Shown: positions 40,022 through 49,351 of the stretch, in pieces | Position numbering within the stretch: the first letter of the stretch is position 1 | Layout of the letters: every line of letters begins with the position of its first letter | IMG/VR virus record: IMGVR_UViG_3300045125_000168 | Span: 1-64,000 of that record | DNA: 64,000 bases | Source of the DNA: a virus | Direction: 5' to 3' (one strand) | The notes under the pieces: generated by a model | Databases searched by the model: none | Seen by the model: only the letters and a program-made list of their open reading frames with translations | What the model was told of the DNA's origin: nothing | Translations under genes and position numbers: made by a program

Positions 40022-41557
40022 GTCTTCCCAGCGGATACGCTTATCGTCTTCGTCTTTTTGAGCTTGACGACTTCGATGCGGAATTTTTCGGTGAGATAGG
40101 CTTGGTACCTTTTTTGTACATGCCCATGCAGATCCCAGTTTCATCGACAAAATCACGGATAATCCCAAATTTTTTGGGCTCTCCGTTCTCGTTGACGTAG
40201 GGAGTTCGCACCCGCGAATACTCTTGGTAAAAGTTTCCGCTCACCTGACCTTGTTCATTGAATATCACGTTGCCCGTGGGAAACGCGGAGTAATAGCAGT
40301 TCCATCGCGGGACATCGATACCAGTGAGCATCCGAGCGTTGCTCACGAGCACTTGAATTTTCCCGCTCCGTGCATCTTCCAAAACCTCTTCGCGGTTCGG
40401 CAAACCCCCATAAAAAGCAGCGGCTCGAATACCCTCTGCTTTGAGCCGCTCGACAAATTGCTGCAACTGAGCCACGGAGTAGGAGTGGAACGCGAAACAA
40501 ATGTAGTGTCCCGCAGCCACATCTTTTTCGAGATACTGCATGATGATTTTCATGCGCTCTTTGTTGGCATACAAACGCTTGTGCAGCCGTGGGAACGGCT
40601 CGTTAAAACCAAAGGCTACTTTAATGCCAGTGTGAACCACGGTGACCGAGCACGGCACTTGCCGCGATTTGCCCTCGGCAGTCACAGGGCCGATGATGTC
40701 TCGCAACAAAACTCTCTTGCCATCAACACGCTCAACCGTCCCTGTGAGGCCGAGACGATATTTAGCTGCGAGTTTATTCACCGTCGAGCTAAAGACAACG
40801 CCACCGAGCTTATGAGCTTCATCGCAGATCACAAGACCCCAAGCGTTGGCGTACTTTTCAATGCGCTCATCTCCGTGAGTCCTGCCTGTGCTCTTTTTAA
40901 GGGCTTTGGTGCCAAAGGTCTGCCAACACAAAAAGCAGACATCCAATTCCTCGGGATTATCGTAGTCCCCAAAAAAGCCGACGATCTCGCCCCGCGCATC
41001 TCTTTTCTTGGCAAAAGGCGAGCGGTGCTTTTCGCGCAATTCCTCGATATTGGTGAAGTTCAGGAAAGTATTATAGAACTGCTGCAAAAGGTCTTTTGGT
41101 GAGCAATGATGAGCGTCTTGAGCTTGAGTTGAGACAGGATATAGATGCTGGTCACCGTTTTTCCAAACCGTGGACTAGCTCGTATCACTCCGTTTTTGAC
41201 TTTGAGCCAAGCCGAGGCCGCTTCGAGTTGACCTTTTCCGTGCTCCTGCCAATTAAAAAGCCCACCTGTGAATCTCAGGTCACTCGTCATGGGTGGAGTC
41301 GCGGTCAAGTCCTGCCAAGGCAGATCCCCAAACAGCCGACCGACCTTAGCTATGTTGCCCCTAGCAAAGCCGAAGTAGAAGTCGTCGCCAAGTTTGACTT
41401 TATTAAAGGTGCGGATTTGCCGCACACCGGAAGCAAATTGATTGAAGTCTGCCTCGTCCTCGTCATTTTCCAGACTATAGACAAATTGCGATAAAGCCCG
41501 GTCGCTGACGTATTCAACGGGCACATACAATCGGTCTGAGAGGAGACAAGACTTCAC
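40019..41557 (-). CDS. UvsW-like SF2 DNA helicase (~510 aa), frameshifted
   Basis: N-terminal domain: MKSCLLSDRLYVPVEYVSDR, with GDDFYFGFARGNIAKV. ATPase motifs: Walker A RASPRFGKTVTS, WGLVICDEAHKLGG (DEAH), YRLGLTGTVERVDG (motif III, TGT). Helicase C-terminal part: YICFAFHSYSVAQLQQFVER, IQVLVSNARMLTGIDVPRWN, and YQEYSRVRTPY as motif VI. This layout fits T4 UvsW/XPB-like recombination helicases that unwind branched DNA and help switch origin replication to recombination-dependent replication. Two frames join near 41075. A further frame change near 40090 gives a C-terminus ending RIRWED-stop. It works with RecA, gp46 and gp47 in this window. Confidence 0.8.
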
Positions 41558-41566
41558 ATAGGCCCC

Positions 41567-41970
41567 TTATTTGATGAGATGTAAAAGGTCAGGTGCATAT
41601 TTTTTAAGCATCTCACGAGCAAGCTGTTCCTCATCCCAACTAGCATCGACCGCTCTCAACTTTTTTGCCCACACCAAAAACTCTGATCCTGCTTTGTCGA
41701 GAATTTTATTTTTGCCCGTGACGATGGTGCAGGTATGCACGAAATCCTGGTACGCCTCTTGGAAAGCGCGGTTGCGGTCGAAGCGTGATTTTGTCTTCAC
41801 CTTCTTGGGATCGAACATCTCCGAGATTTTTTGAAGAGACGCCCTATCTCTGCATCCCAAGAGTGGTCATACGCCAAGACTTTTGCATATTGGTCGCACA
41901 CAAATTCATCAAAAGCACCGTTGAGCCGTGAGCGCATGAGATCAGCCCAACGGTCTCGATTGTAGGCCAT
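41567..41970 (-). CDS. Uncharacterised protein (~134 aa), one frameshift
   Basis: It starts MAYNRDRWADLMRSRLNGAF and runs VCDQYAKVLAYDHSWD. After a frame change near 41845 it continues ISEMFDPKKVKTKSRFDRNR to KKYAPDLLHLIK-stop. Helical and basic throughout. It lies ten bases upstream of uvsW. No known family. Confidence 0.5.
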
Positions 41971-42018
41971 TGCGAAAATGCGATATTGGCGTTTAATTTT
42001 TTTTAAAAAACATTCCTC

Positions 42019-42614
42019 TTAATCCAATGACATCATACTAATAATAATTGTACGGCTTAAAAACTTAGCGTCTTTCTTGCCCCACAAAAGAGTTTCTCTT
42101 TTTTTAACTTCGTTCCAAGTTTTCGCCTCGAAAAGGGTTCCATGCTCATTTGTCAAATACACAAACAAACCTCTTTTTAATGCTTCTTCTGTGCGGCTCT
42201 TGGTCCATTTTTTCGCCTTCGGGAGTGTTTTCTTCACCAAGAACAACAATCCCATACCGAGGCAGCAATTCTTCAAACAAGCAGTAGACACCTAACGGCA
42301 AGCCATTGATGCGCAAACTTTGGCACTATCTCTTTTCCATATTTGTTCTAACAGGATACCCTTATGCAGAGGACGGAAATTAAGAAAAAATGATATTGGA
42401 GCTTCCGTATTGGCTTCCAAAAGACTATCGAGGTATCGTAAAGATTTAAGCTACCTTTGGCGTCCTGATAAAGGATCTCCGCTGTTTTAGATTTAAGCCA
42501 TTTTGCAGCTTCTCTGTTTTTTTCTGGGTGTACTAAATCATGCTCAAGCCGGTCTACCTGCCTTGGGGCAGAGGTGACTATGTATTTTGCTTTGATGCGC
42601 TGATTGGAATCCAT
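42019..42614 (-). CDS. Uncharacterised protein (~198 aa), frameshifted
   Basis: The start MDSNQRIKAKYIVTSAPRQV leads to AAKWLKSKTAEILYQDAKGS. Further frames read APISFFLNFRPLHKGILLEQ, LRINGLPLGVYCLFEELLPR with YGIVVLG, and end KDAKFLSRTIIISMMSLD-stop. Two or three single-base errors are bridged (near 42430, 42300, 42220). The upstream 120-bp gap holds the parS-like site. Function unknown. Confidence 0.45.
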
Positions 42615-42713
42615 TGTGCTTCCTCTAGGTAAGTATCGGCACTTAAACCAAAAACCTCAAGGGTCCCCAAAATAGGCAAAACAGTAAATATTTGTTTTTA
42701 TTATACAAAGTAA

Positions 42714-42729
42714 TGTTTCACGTGAAACT
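42714..42729. promoter_or_regulatory. parS-like palindrome (TGTTTCACGTGAAACT)
   Basis: This 16-mer matches the widely conserved bacterial ParB-binding parS consensus (TGTTTCACGTGAAACA) at 15 of 16 positions. It lies in the non-coding gap between two minus-strand genes. No parA or parB gene is seen in this window. Confidence 0.55.
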
Positions 42730-42734
42730 ACTGA

Positions 42735-43115
42735 CTATTTTTTCTTGCTGCGCCTCTTTTTCAAAGCTCCCGAAATTTTGAGGCTCTCTGGGGCTACTGC
42801 CGGAGCTTTTGCTAAGAGCCACGCGAGGTCGGTGGCTTCGCAGCCTGCGTCTTGAGCAGCTTGCGCACACCCTGTCCCAAAGTGCGCCACATCAGCATAA
42901 GCATCGTAGAGGGTCTGTGCAGGTTTGCTGCTTGTGGTCTTGAGTGCATCGAGAGCCGGGTCTAGCACTTGCGTTTTGACCAGGGCCGTGAGGCTCTTCG
43001 CCGGATTTTCCTTGAGCAGACCTAGCTGCGCCTCGACTAAAAACTTTTCGAGCGCCTGGGCAAAGGCGCTCAAATTTTCAAGGCTGGTCGCTTTCTCAAC
43101 GGCTTCCTTAAACAT
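42735..43115 (-). CDS. Uncharacterised alanine/leucine-rich helical protein (126 aa)
   Basis: A clean frame from MFKEAVEKATSLENLSAFAQ to ALKKRRSKKK-stop with a strongly basic tail. The middle is a helical, A/L-rich domain with one Cys cluster (GCAQAAQDAGCEATDLAWLL). It follows gp47 by ten bases and could be a DNA-binding partner. Not recognised. Confidence 0.55.
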   Translation of the reverse strand: MFKEAVEKATSLENLSAFAQALEKFLVEAQLGLLKENPAKSLTALVKTQVLDPALDALKTTSSKPAQTLYDAYADVAHFGTGCAQAAQDAGCEATDLAWLLAKAPAVAPESLKISGALKKRRSKKK

Positions 43116-43124
43116 ACCTCTCCT

Positions 43125-44285
43125 TTATGAGCGCGAGCGGAAATCTGTGAGCAGCATGTCCAAACAATCAGCCCGCTCGTCGGTGGCTAAATGTTCTGCA
43201 TTGTCCGTGAGCCATTGCTCGATCAAAGGCTTATAGTAATCTTCGAGAGAAACGGTAGGCTCTTCAGTCGTCTGAACCTCCGAGGACACCGAACTCCCCT
43301 CGACCCCACGATCAAACTCCCAGTTGATAAGGGTTGAGGTGAAAAATTCGGGAAACTGAGTGTCCAGCACTTGATAGACCTCTGGTGCAATGGTCATTTG
43401 GCACATAATGCTTGCGGTAGAGGTCGGTGATGTGACCTAGCGGGACTTGTTCAGGAGATAGAATCCTACCAAGCTGAAAGTGCTGTTTGATGCGCGAGTC
43501 TTCGAGGGGCACTAGCTCGGGGAGTCTGTCCTGGACCCAACGGCCATCGCTACGACTTGCTTATAGACGTGCCGCAAAACGCCTTTAGGGAGCTTGTGCC
43601 CGTGGTCGAGAGTCGTGGGCGAACCGGAGTACCACACCCGTTGAGCATCGTCCAAGGCTTGGCACTTGTGAATGTCCCCCAGGAAGACACCCGCGATCTC
43701 AGGGGTCACGACGTTATTGATTTCAATATAGCCGTGGTCCTGGTCACGAGGGGGCGTCCAGCCCGTGTCGGTGACCATACGCGAGAGACACTCGTGAGCC
43801 ACGATAAACTCACACGGGATACTTTTTTAAAAGCTCTTTAAAAGACGCCTCGGAGTATCCCCCAAAGGGCACGAGCAGGAGACGCTCTTTTTGAAAGAAC
43901 AGCGGCTCACGCACACTGAGAAAAGGCGTCAACGGTTTGAACGCTGATAGGACCGAGGGGTGTTCGATATACGGCTGACGGTCATGGTTTCCGTCAATGA
44001 TGTAATAAGAAAAGTTCGCATACTTTTCTTTGAGGGTTAGAAGCGGAAAGAGAAAATGACTCATGAAGAGGACAAACTCTTCACGCAGCGTGTCTTCATT
44101 ACGATCAAAAATATCGCCTGCAACAATCAACCACACTTCACTCGCTTGATGCTCGCGCAGAGTATCTTCTGTGATGCGAAGGGATACCTTCGAGCATAGA
44201 TTGTTGCTGTTCGAGATAGTCACCGTATTTGCGGTTTTTTCCCGATGTGCAAGTCTGCCGTGTGAAGAATGATGCGTTGCGTCAT
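43125..44285 (-). CDS. SbcD/T4 gp47-like recombination nuclease (~385 aa), frameshifted
   Basis: The start is ATG 44283-44285 (MTQRIILHTADLHIGKK), with DLHIG as the first metallophosphoesterase motif. After a frame change near 44230 it continues VWLIVAGDIFDRNEDTL (GDxxD), SYYIIDGNHDRQPYIEHPS (GNHD), then FIVAHECLS and EIAGVFLGDIHKCQALDD (the GHxH-like metal site, here GDIH). The end QWLTDNAEHLATDERADCLD is in a further frame that joins near 43400, so the gene probably continues to 43125. With gp46 it forms the Mre11/Rad50-type end-resection complex. The start overlaps the next upstream gene by 4 bp. Confidence 0.8.
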
Positions 44286-44609
44286 GACCTTTTTTTCCGA
44301 TTTCTCTTAGGCTTCAAAAGAAAGCCGTTTTCTAAGATTTCTTTCTGTCGGGCTCGCTCTTTTTCCGCCTGGGCTCTATAGACACTGTAATGATCTGTTA
44401 GATTCCATGCGGGTCGATCAGCTTTTTTCTCGGAAAAAGTCTTCGAGAATCGACCTAACTCCATGAGAGAATGTGACTTGATGCATCATGCAAAACGAAT
44501 CGAAAATTTGCACGAGGGGATCACCTTCTTGACCGAGATAAAACGAATGCACTCCGCTTGGCTTTATCAAGCGGTCGGGATGAATATTTGCGTGGGGAAT
44601 TTTAGACAT
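44282..44609 (-). CDS. Uncharacterised basic protein (~108 aa), one frameshift
   Basis: It starts MSKIPHANIHPDRLIKPSGV, continues FDSFCMMHQVTFSHGVRSIL, and after a base change near 44425 ends RARQKEILENGFLLKPKRNR with KKRS-stop. The stop overlaps the gp47 start, so the genes are probably co-translated. No family is recognised. Confidence 0.5.
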
Positions 44610-44682
44610 AACTTAATCAGCCAGTTTTTGCAGAAAATTCGTGGTTTTTTTTCTTTTTTCCCGCGTGTCGTGATCGAGACAC

Positions 44683-44844
44683 TCAACCCCAGAGCACAGG
44701 GTCTTTAAGCTGAAGGTTTCGACCATCGCGAAGGGTGACGGAAACCCAGGTCTCTCCGGCGGTTAGATGCCGCACTTGGCTGACAACTTGTGTTTCATCT
44801 AGTGTTGTTCGGACGCGGTTGCGCGTCCATACCGTGATTTTCAT
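44683..44844 (-). CDS. Small uncharacterised protein (53 aa)
   Basis: The ATG at 44842-44844 reads MKITVWTRNRVRTTLDETQV, then HLTAGETWVSVTLRDGRNLQ and LKDPVLWG-stop. It is intact, with GGTGG nearby as a weak SD. It resembles a small beta-strand protein. Too short for family assignment. Confidence 0.5.
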   Translation of the reverse strand: MKITVWTRNRVRTTLDETQVVSQVRHLTAGETWVSVTLRDGRNLQLKDPVLWG

Positions 44845-44855
44845 TTCAACCACCG

Positions 44856-45053
44856 TTAAATCGTGTTTGGATACGCCTTTGCTACAAACATTTCTGCGCG
44901 TTTCAAGGTATCTCCTCCTTCTGGATAGGATTCCCCGAATAATATCTCAGGGGTGGTTCCATATTCAGCAATCTGCTCTTTAAGAAATTGCATGATTTGT
45001 TTTTTGATAGCCGCTTTTCTTTTTGTCTGGCCAAAAGATACCACGCAGCCCAC
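44856..45053 (-). CDS. Uncharacterised protein (65 aa)
   Basis: It reads MGCVVSFGQTKRKAAIKKQI, then EQIAEYGTTPEILFGESYPE and MFVAKAYPNTI-stop. A basic amphipathic helix is followed by an acidic segment. It overlaps the end of the upstream gene by 1-3 bases. Not recognised. Confidence 0.45.
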   Translation of the reverse strand: MGCVVSFGQTKRKAAIKKQIMQFLKEQIAEYGTTPEILFGESYPEGGDTLKRAEMFVAKAYPNTI

Positions 45054-45339
45054 TAAATGTTTCTCTCTATGTACGTCTTTATAGTTATTATCATGTAGCC
45101 CAAAGTTGGTTGAATTTGTGCTTTAAAAGCGAAAGAAGGGTAGCCCATGTTTTTCTTCAGCTTCGCAGTATGGACATGATCGACCAAGGGGTTTGGCGAC
45201 AAGCAAAGTAACGTATCTGCACATAGTCCGTTTGGGCATCTGCTTGCCAAACTTTATGGTACTGAATACGCCTCATCGGAGCGACAGCTTCCAAATGCAC
45301 AAAAAACTCCTCTGTGAGAGAGAAGTTATAAAACCACAT
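45053..45339 (-). CDS. Uncharacterised protein (~95 aa), one frameshift
   Basis: It starts MWFYNFSLTEEFFVHLEAVA and, after a frame change near 45175, ends HVHTAKLKKNMGYPSFAFKA, YMIITIKTYIERNI-stop. The composition is beta-like with aromatic residues. No function can be assigned. Confidence 0.4.
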
Positions 45340-45466
45340 TTTATAATTTTTGTCAATTTTGGATTAAGCTAAGTATATCGTCAGCTTAGGATTTTCGCTA
45401 GGTCTGAAAAGGACATCTGCCCTTCCCCAAAAGCTCGCAGAAGACTGGCGTTGCTTCGCAGGAAGA

Positions 45467-45600
45467 GTCAACTACCTACCCCTAAAGGGGTAGGCTTGTG
45501 GATTCACTAGGTTTTAAACCCAGCGAAATACCAAGGCTGGAAGACGCAGCCCCTACAAGTTAGCTCTTTGACAAAAGCATCACCTATACTTTTTCTCAGA
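45467..45600 (-). ncRNA. Predicted omega-RNA (reRNA) region, element 1
   Basis: By analogy with known TnpB systems, the right end of the element, including the tnpB 3' end and the CTACCCC-AAA-GGGGTAG hairpin at 45475-45493, would be the guide scaffold. The guide would then read into the flank below 45467. Boundaries are approximate; no experimental or covariation support. Confidence 0.4.
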
Positions 45601-46749
45601 ATATTGATGGCTCCATTGATATCTGCGTTCACGAGCTTTCCGAGAGAGGACTGAAAAAGACCTCGTTTTACTCGTTTTCCCAGATATTTTTCTTGTCGAG
45701 AGATAGGCTCTAAGGCCAAAGAATCAGTTTTTGAGGTGTAGGATTCTTCGATAGTCTCGACGGTGAGGCCATGTTTCTCTGCTTTGTACTGCAAGAGAAA
45801 AAATTAACTTAGCGTGAGGAATTTGCACAAAATTCTGGTTGTTAATTCTTCCGAGATTGACTTCATTTTTCCAACCGATGTTTTTTCCGATAACGATCTT
45901 AGATATGTCGTTACTCAAGCAGTAAGAGATGATGTTACTTGAGACCTTATGCAGCGTGTCTTTAATTCTCCTCGACCTTTTCTTGGTGAGAGATATTTTC
46001 TGCTGCTTGAGCTTCATTTTTAAGGTTATGTTTTTCAAGGTCGATCTGGGATTGAAATTCAGCAGACTTTTTATTGTAGAACTGGTTTTGCGATTTGAGC
46101 TTTTTTCCTGAGAAAAGAAAGGCGTCACCGTCTGAAGACACGCAAGCTGCAAGGTTATTGGTGCCAAGGTCTATACCTAGAACCTTAGAAGTCTCGACCT
46201 TAGGTTGTTCCTCAACTTCATAGCAAAACTTGATTTTGAATTGCCCGTGAGACTGAGGTTTTAGAATTACGAGATCGATACTCTGGTCTTTAAGATACGA
46301 GGGAATCTGGAAATGGAGAAACTTCACCCCATACCTATTTCTCAAATATTTTGAAAGGCTGACTCTCACTTGACCATTTTCAACAGAGGAGACGGTCCAC
46401 CAAACTCTACCTCGAAAAGACCGTTTTTCTTATATTGCGGTGGTCTTATTTTCTCGTCAGGTTTTGCGACTTTTAGGTGTTTGAAAAAACTTTGGTAGTC
46501 TCTGTCTACGCGGTAAATAATAGCCTGGGAAACCCAAGAATTGAGCTTGTAGTATAGCTTAGGATTTTGATCTCTGACTTGGGAGTAGATTTTATACTTA
46601 TTGAGGTACTTGCCCTCTGTTTCTCGAAAAAACTGACGTTGATTGTACAGTGTGTAGTTATAGAGGCATTTGGAAATGTGTGAGGCTTCAGAAAGAATTT
46701 TCTTTTCCAAAGAGTTGAGGTTTAAGATTTCTTCATAGCTCAATATCAT
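45507..46749 (-). CDS. tnpB: TnpB RNA-guided nuclease (element 1), frameshifted
   Basis: Three frames join near 46370, 46150 and 45790. RuvC-I is LGIDLGTNNLAACVSSDG. RuvC-III is LVNADINGAINILRK near the C-terminus. The segment between is ISKIVIGKNIGWKNEVNLGR, where G stands at the place of the usual RuvC-II glutamate, then TIEESYTSKTDSLA. The zinc ribbon found in many TnpBs is absent; RGLFQSSLG takes its place. This is the zinc-less TnpB type with alternative glutamates (EESYTSK). With frame errors the copy appears inactive as assembled, but the errors are probably sequencing artefacts. Its omega-RNA would come from the 3' end. Confidence 0.75.
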
Positions 46750-46857
46750 TCTAATATTATAGGATATTTAGTGGTTTTTAGCAAGTTTAAAAACGGGCTT
46801 ATATCCCTGCCCTAAAGGACAGGGTTTTACGCCCGAAGACGATAAATTATACATGAG

Positions 46858-47253
46858 CTAAAAATTGCCGAATACAGGCGATCCTTTCCTGGTGCTATGA
46901 TAATAAATCACGCACTGCTGCGGGATGTTAAATTCCACGGTGCCGCGAGATCCCCAGACCCAAGAGGCGATCTTGAAATCCAAAAAATCGTACACCCACT
47001 CATAGACGGCCAGACCGATCGGCCAGGGCACGGGTTCGGGCTTTCTTGGACGATAAATCAGGATATCAACCCCTGAGATTTCTGGCGGGGGTGACTCTAA
47101 TAATGCACCGTGAGCATCGTAGAAATAAAAGGCATCGACCTCGCCTCCGCCTTTTTTCCCGTGATACTCAAGAACGAGTCTACTGATATTCGCTCGCTGC
47201 AAAAGCTCTAAGATGCGCTCTTTATTAAAAACAAAATGCTGACGACTACTCAA
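46858..47253 (-). CDS. Uncharacterised beta-rich protein (131 aa)
   Basis: It starts with TTG in a GTTGAGTAG overlap with the upstream gene. The sequence MSSRQHFVFNKERILELLQR, YHGKKGGGEVDAFYFYDAHG, IGLAVYEWVYDFLDFKIASW and GTVEFNIPQQCVIYYHSTRK is globular and intact to FGNF-stop. It resembles a small phage protein that carries a GG-G-E-V turn, but I cannot name a family. It ends 11 bp before TnpB element 1. Confidence 0.55.
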   Translation of the reverse strand: MSSRQHFVFNKERILELLQRANISRLVLEYHGKKGGGEVDAFYFYDAHGALLESPPPEISGVDILIYRPRKPEPVPWPIGLAVYEWVYDFLDFKIASWVWGSRGTVEFNIPQQCVIYYHSTRKGSPVFGNF

Positions 47254-48242
47254 CTTTAGACTGGCTCACAAATAAATCGAGAACTGCCTCTGCCCGTTTC
47301 AAATCATTTGGAGCGATTCGCAAAAGACGTTCATTTATTTTCGTTGTTATCAAAATTCTTTGCACTTCTTCGTGCAAATATTCTTTGAGACTATCGATTA
47401 CTTTAGAGAGGTCTTCCTGAGTCAAACCAGCTTTGGGTTTTGACTCCGATTTTGATGTCTTCTCTTCAGATTTTTCGTTTTCTCTTCAAAAAGGCGCATG
47501 TCATCGGCGACGTCAAATCCCAAATTTTTTAGCTTCTCAAACGACCTCGCCTCTAAACCTAGAAAGTAGTATTTGCCTTTTCCGACATTTTTCAGGATGC
47601 CTCTTTTCACGAAATTATTAAATGTCGCGGCACAACTGGAAGGTTCCCACTCTTTACCCGTCAGACTTTTAACTTTCTCTCGGAAAGCTCCGGTCGAAAA
47701 AACCTCACTCTTTTGAAAAAACGAGCCAGAATGAACGTGCATTTTGTAGCTGTTTGGATATTTTCATCCGCGAGCAGGTCGAGGCTATCGCCGAACGCCA
47801 TTTTGACAAATTCCTTTTCGATATTTTTTGAGAGCCCGACAAAATGGGGAGAGTTTTTTCTTTATAGATTCGCTTTATTTCTTCGACGAATTTCTTTCGA
47901 GGCTCTTTCTCTGAGGGCACTTCTACAACAAGCAGGCAATCCGATATCGGGGAAATTGCCCGTGCTGAAAGCGTCTCCCACCAAGACTTTTACTTCAGAG
48001 ACACCGTGGCTTTTTAAAAAAGCGAACCAAGGGCCACAAGTCGGGTGCAGTTTGACCGCTCTTAGAGCGGTCGTTATCGAGCCGATAATCACTACCGTTG
48101 AAAACATGAAGTCCTCGCTTATGGGGCCAGCCCGAAGTATCACACAAGGACTCGTCCTCGCAAGACATTTTTTGCCAGTAAAAACAATACTTTGTGATAT
48201 TTTTATAGAAATTTTTAGAAGTTTGAAATACAGGGTCTTCAA
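47250..48242 (-). CDS. Uncharacterised protein (~300 aa), multiply frameshifted
   Basis: The clear segments in order are GVSEVKVLVGDAFSTGNFPD, VVEVPSEKEPRKKFVEEIKR, NIEKEFVKMAFGDSLDLLAD, GSFFQKSEVFSTGAFREKVK, FVKRGILKNVGKGKYYFLGL and a C-terminal charged tail KPKAGLTQEDLSKVIDSLKE ending VSQSKVE-stop. The middle has a winged-helix-like spacing (FREKVK...CAATFNNFVKRG..KGKYY). The N-terminal 80 residues could belong to either of two frames. It may be one gene or two. Function unknown. Confidence 0.35.
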
Positions 48243-48254
48243 AAATAAAGGCGA

Positions 48255-48607
48255 TTAAATCGGGAAAAAGGGAGTCCAGTCGGTGTCCTCGGAGAAAAGC
48301 CGTAAGAACTCCCCGAGCCTTCAAAAGCATGGGTGCAATTGGCAGGTATCACTAGCAAGTCGCCCGGACCAACGGTGACGGAAATCCCCTCAAAATGAAA
48401 TGTAGGCGGGTCTTTTTCCGAAGCCGCTAGACATAACCGCAACTCCTGATCAGTATGGTAATGCCAACGGGCAAACGTCTTTCGCATCTCCGCACTTGCC
48501 TGACTGGTGTCCACACGGTCGTAGCGTGTGCAGGCATGAACTTGCAGCATCTCGTCAATGCTGTTCAAGAATGCTTGAGGGTCCACTTTGAAATGCGAGA
48601 AAACCAC
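48255..48607 (-). CDS. Acireductone dioxygenase-family cupin (~117 aa)
   Basis: The cupin metal motif is RWHYHTDQELRLCL, which matches HxHxDxExR of acireductone dioxygenase (the metal ligands HxH, E and a later H). It continues GISVTVGPGDLLVIPANCTH with the last histidine, then, after one frame change near 48330, FLRLFSEDTDWTPFFPI-stop, the family's RLF-x-x-x-W-P ending. In bacteria the enzyme makes the 2-oxo acid precursor of methionine in methionine salvage. The protein is shorter than most bacterial forms (~180 aa). Its 5' end overlaps the stop of the 121-aa gene. Possible host-acquired metabolic or regulatory gene. Confidence 0.65.
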
Positions 48608-48972
48608 TATGGCTCCTTGCGGTCAATCGCATCCATCTCAGTCCGAAGATCATCAATATCCATGCCGTCGTCATACCACATCTTGAGGTATGCATGTTGG
48701 TACTTTTTCACATGCTCTACGATCATTTTCAGTTCAGATGAGTTAAGAAAAACGTCTCCCACAACACGAAAATCTCGCAGCATGATCGAAAAGTTTGGCC
48801 CTGTTTCAGGGCTACCTTTGAACACCTTGATGCGTTCCGCGTGAGGGTGACGTTTATCCCCAGGCTGAAGGACATTGAACTTTATGCCCTGAGGTAAAGG
48901 CAAGCGATATACCCGCTGCGGCACGTTTGCCATGGCATGAACTAGGTTATCAATTTGTGGCAAAAAACTCAT
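48607..48972 (-). CDS. Uncharacterised protein (121 aa)
   Basis: Intact frame MSFLPQIDNLVHAMANVPQR to EMDAIDRKEP-stop. Segments: IKFNVLQPGDKRHPHAERIK, SIMLRDFRVVGDVFLNSSEL, HAYLKMWYDDGMDIDDLRTE. It shares a stop/start overlap with the cupin gene, suggesting joint expression. Not recognised. Confidence 0.55.
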   Translation of the reverse strand: MSFLPQIDNLVHAMANVPQRVYRLPLPQGIKFNVLQPGDKRHPHAERIKVFKGSPETGPNFSIMLRDFRVVGDVFLNSSELKMIVEHVKKYQHAYLKMWYDDGMDIDDLRTEMDAIDRKEP

Positions 48973-49065
48973 GGGTTATGACTCACCCCCAACCAACGTT
49001 ATATCGGCAAAAACGAAGAAAAACATAACACCATTTTTTTCAAATCAAATTGATATGTTATCGGT

Positions 49066-49100
49066 GAGACCCCCGCCCTGAAAATCGGGGATTTACGGCG
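49066..49100. repeat. IS200/IS605-like end hairpin remnant
   Basis: The sequence ACCCCCGCCCTGAAAATCG with GGGATTTACGGC closely resembles the left-end hairpins of the two TnpB elements here (stem of C and G runs, A-rich loop, then TTTACGGC/TTTACGCC). No tnpB or tnpA gene adjoins it. It may be a decayed or solo element end, in the gap before the KH gene stop. Confidence 0.45.
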
Positions 49101-49111
49101 CGTTCGCCAAA

Positions 49112-49351
49112 TCAATCCAAAATCTGCAAAACCGTGCGTTTTTTCTCTTTACCTGCAATCGCGTAGACGATGGTGCGGATCGCGTCTGCCGTGCGTCCTT
49201 GTCTGCCGATGACTTTCCCTACATCATCTGGGTCCACGGTGACCTCGATGATTTTTGACATCTCCCCATCGACTTCGTTCACATGCACTGCGTCTGGGTT
49301 ATCCACAAGCCGCTTAATAATCATAAGAACCAACTCGGATACTCCGCTCAT
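49112..49351 (-). CDS. KH-domain RNA-binding protein (KhpA-like)
   Basis: A 79-aa intact protein with VTVDPDDVGKVIGRQGRTAD, where IGRQGR is the KH GxxG loop, followed by AIRTIVYAIAGKEKKRTVLQ. The N-terminus SGVSELVLMIIKRLVDNPDA matches the short KhpA/YlqC type of single-KH bacterial proteins. These bind RNA, often with KhpB. It overlaps the upstream gene by 4 bp. A phage-encoded copy might adjust host translation or RNA processing; inferred. Confidence 0.85.
   Translation of the reverse strand: MSGVSELVLMIIKRLVDNPDAVHVNEVDGEMSKIIEVTVDPDDVGKVIGRQGRTADAIRTIVYAIAGKEKKRTVLQILD

Larger units (their letters stand above)
45467..46841 (-). mobile_element. IS200/IS605-type TnpB element 1 (no TnpA)
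   Basis: The element holds a tnpB gene between a left-end hairpin (46795-46834; GGGCTTATATCCCTGCCC, AAAGGACAGGG, TTTTACGCCC on the plus strand) and a right end with the CTACCCC/GGGGTAG hairpin (45475-45493). The left flank reads ATTTAT immediately outside (46842-46846 as plus-strand ATAAA). The right boundary at TTGAC (45467-45471) is approximate. It sits between a gene stop (46858) and the small genes near 45.3 kb, so no gene is obviously interrupted. The left-end hairpin resembles that of element 2. Confidence 0.7.

Noticed and set aside
42735-43115. Gene next to the parS-like site as a ParB protein
   Set aside because: It lacks the ParB HTH and CTP-binding (GERRxRA) motifs.
45421-46870. 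A CRISPR array at the repeated hairpins around TnpB element 1
   Set aside because: Only single hairpins at each end, no spacer-repeat periodicity.
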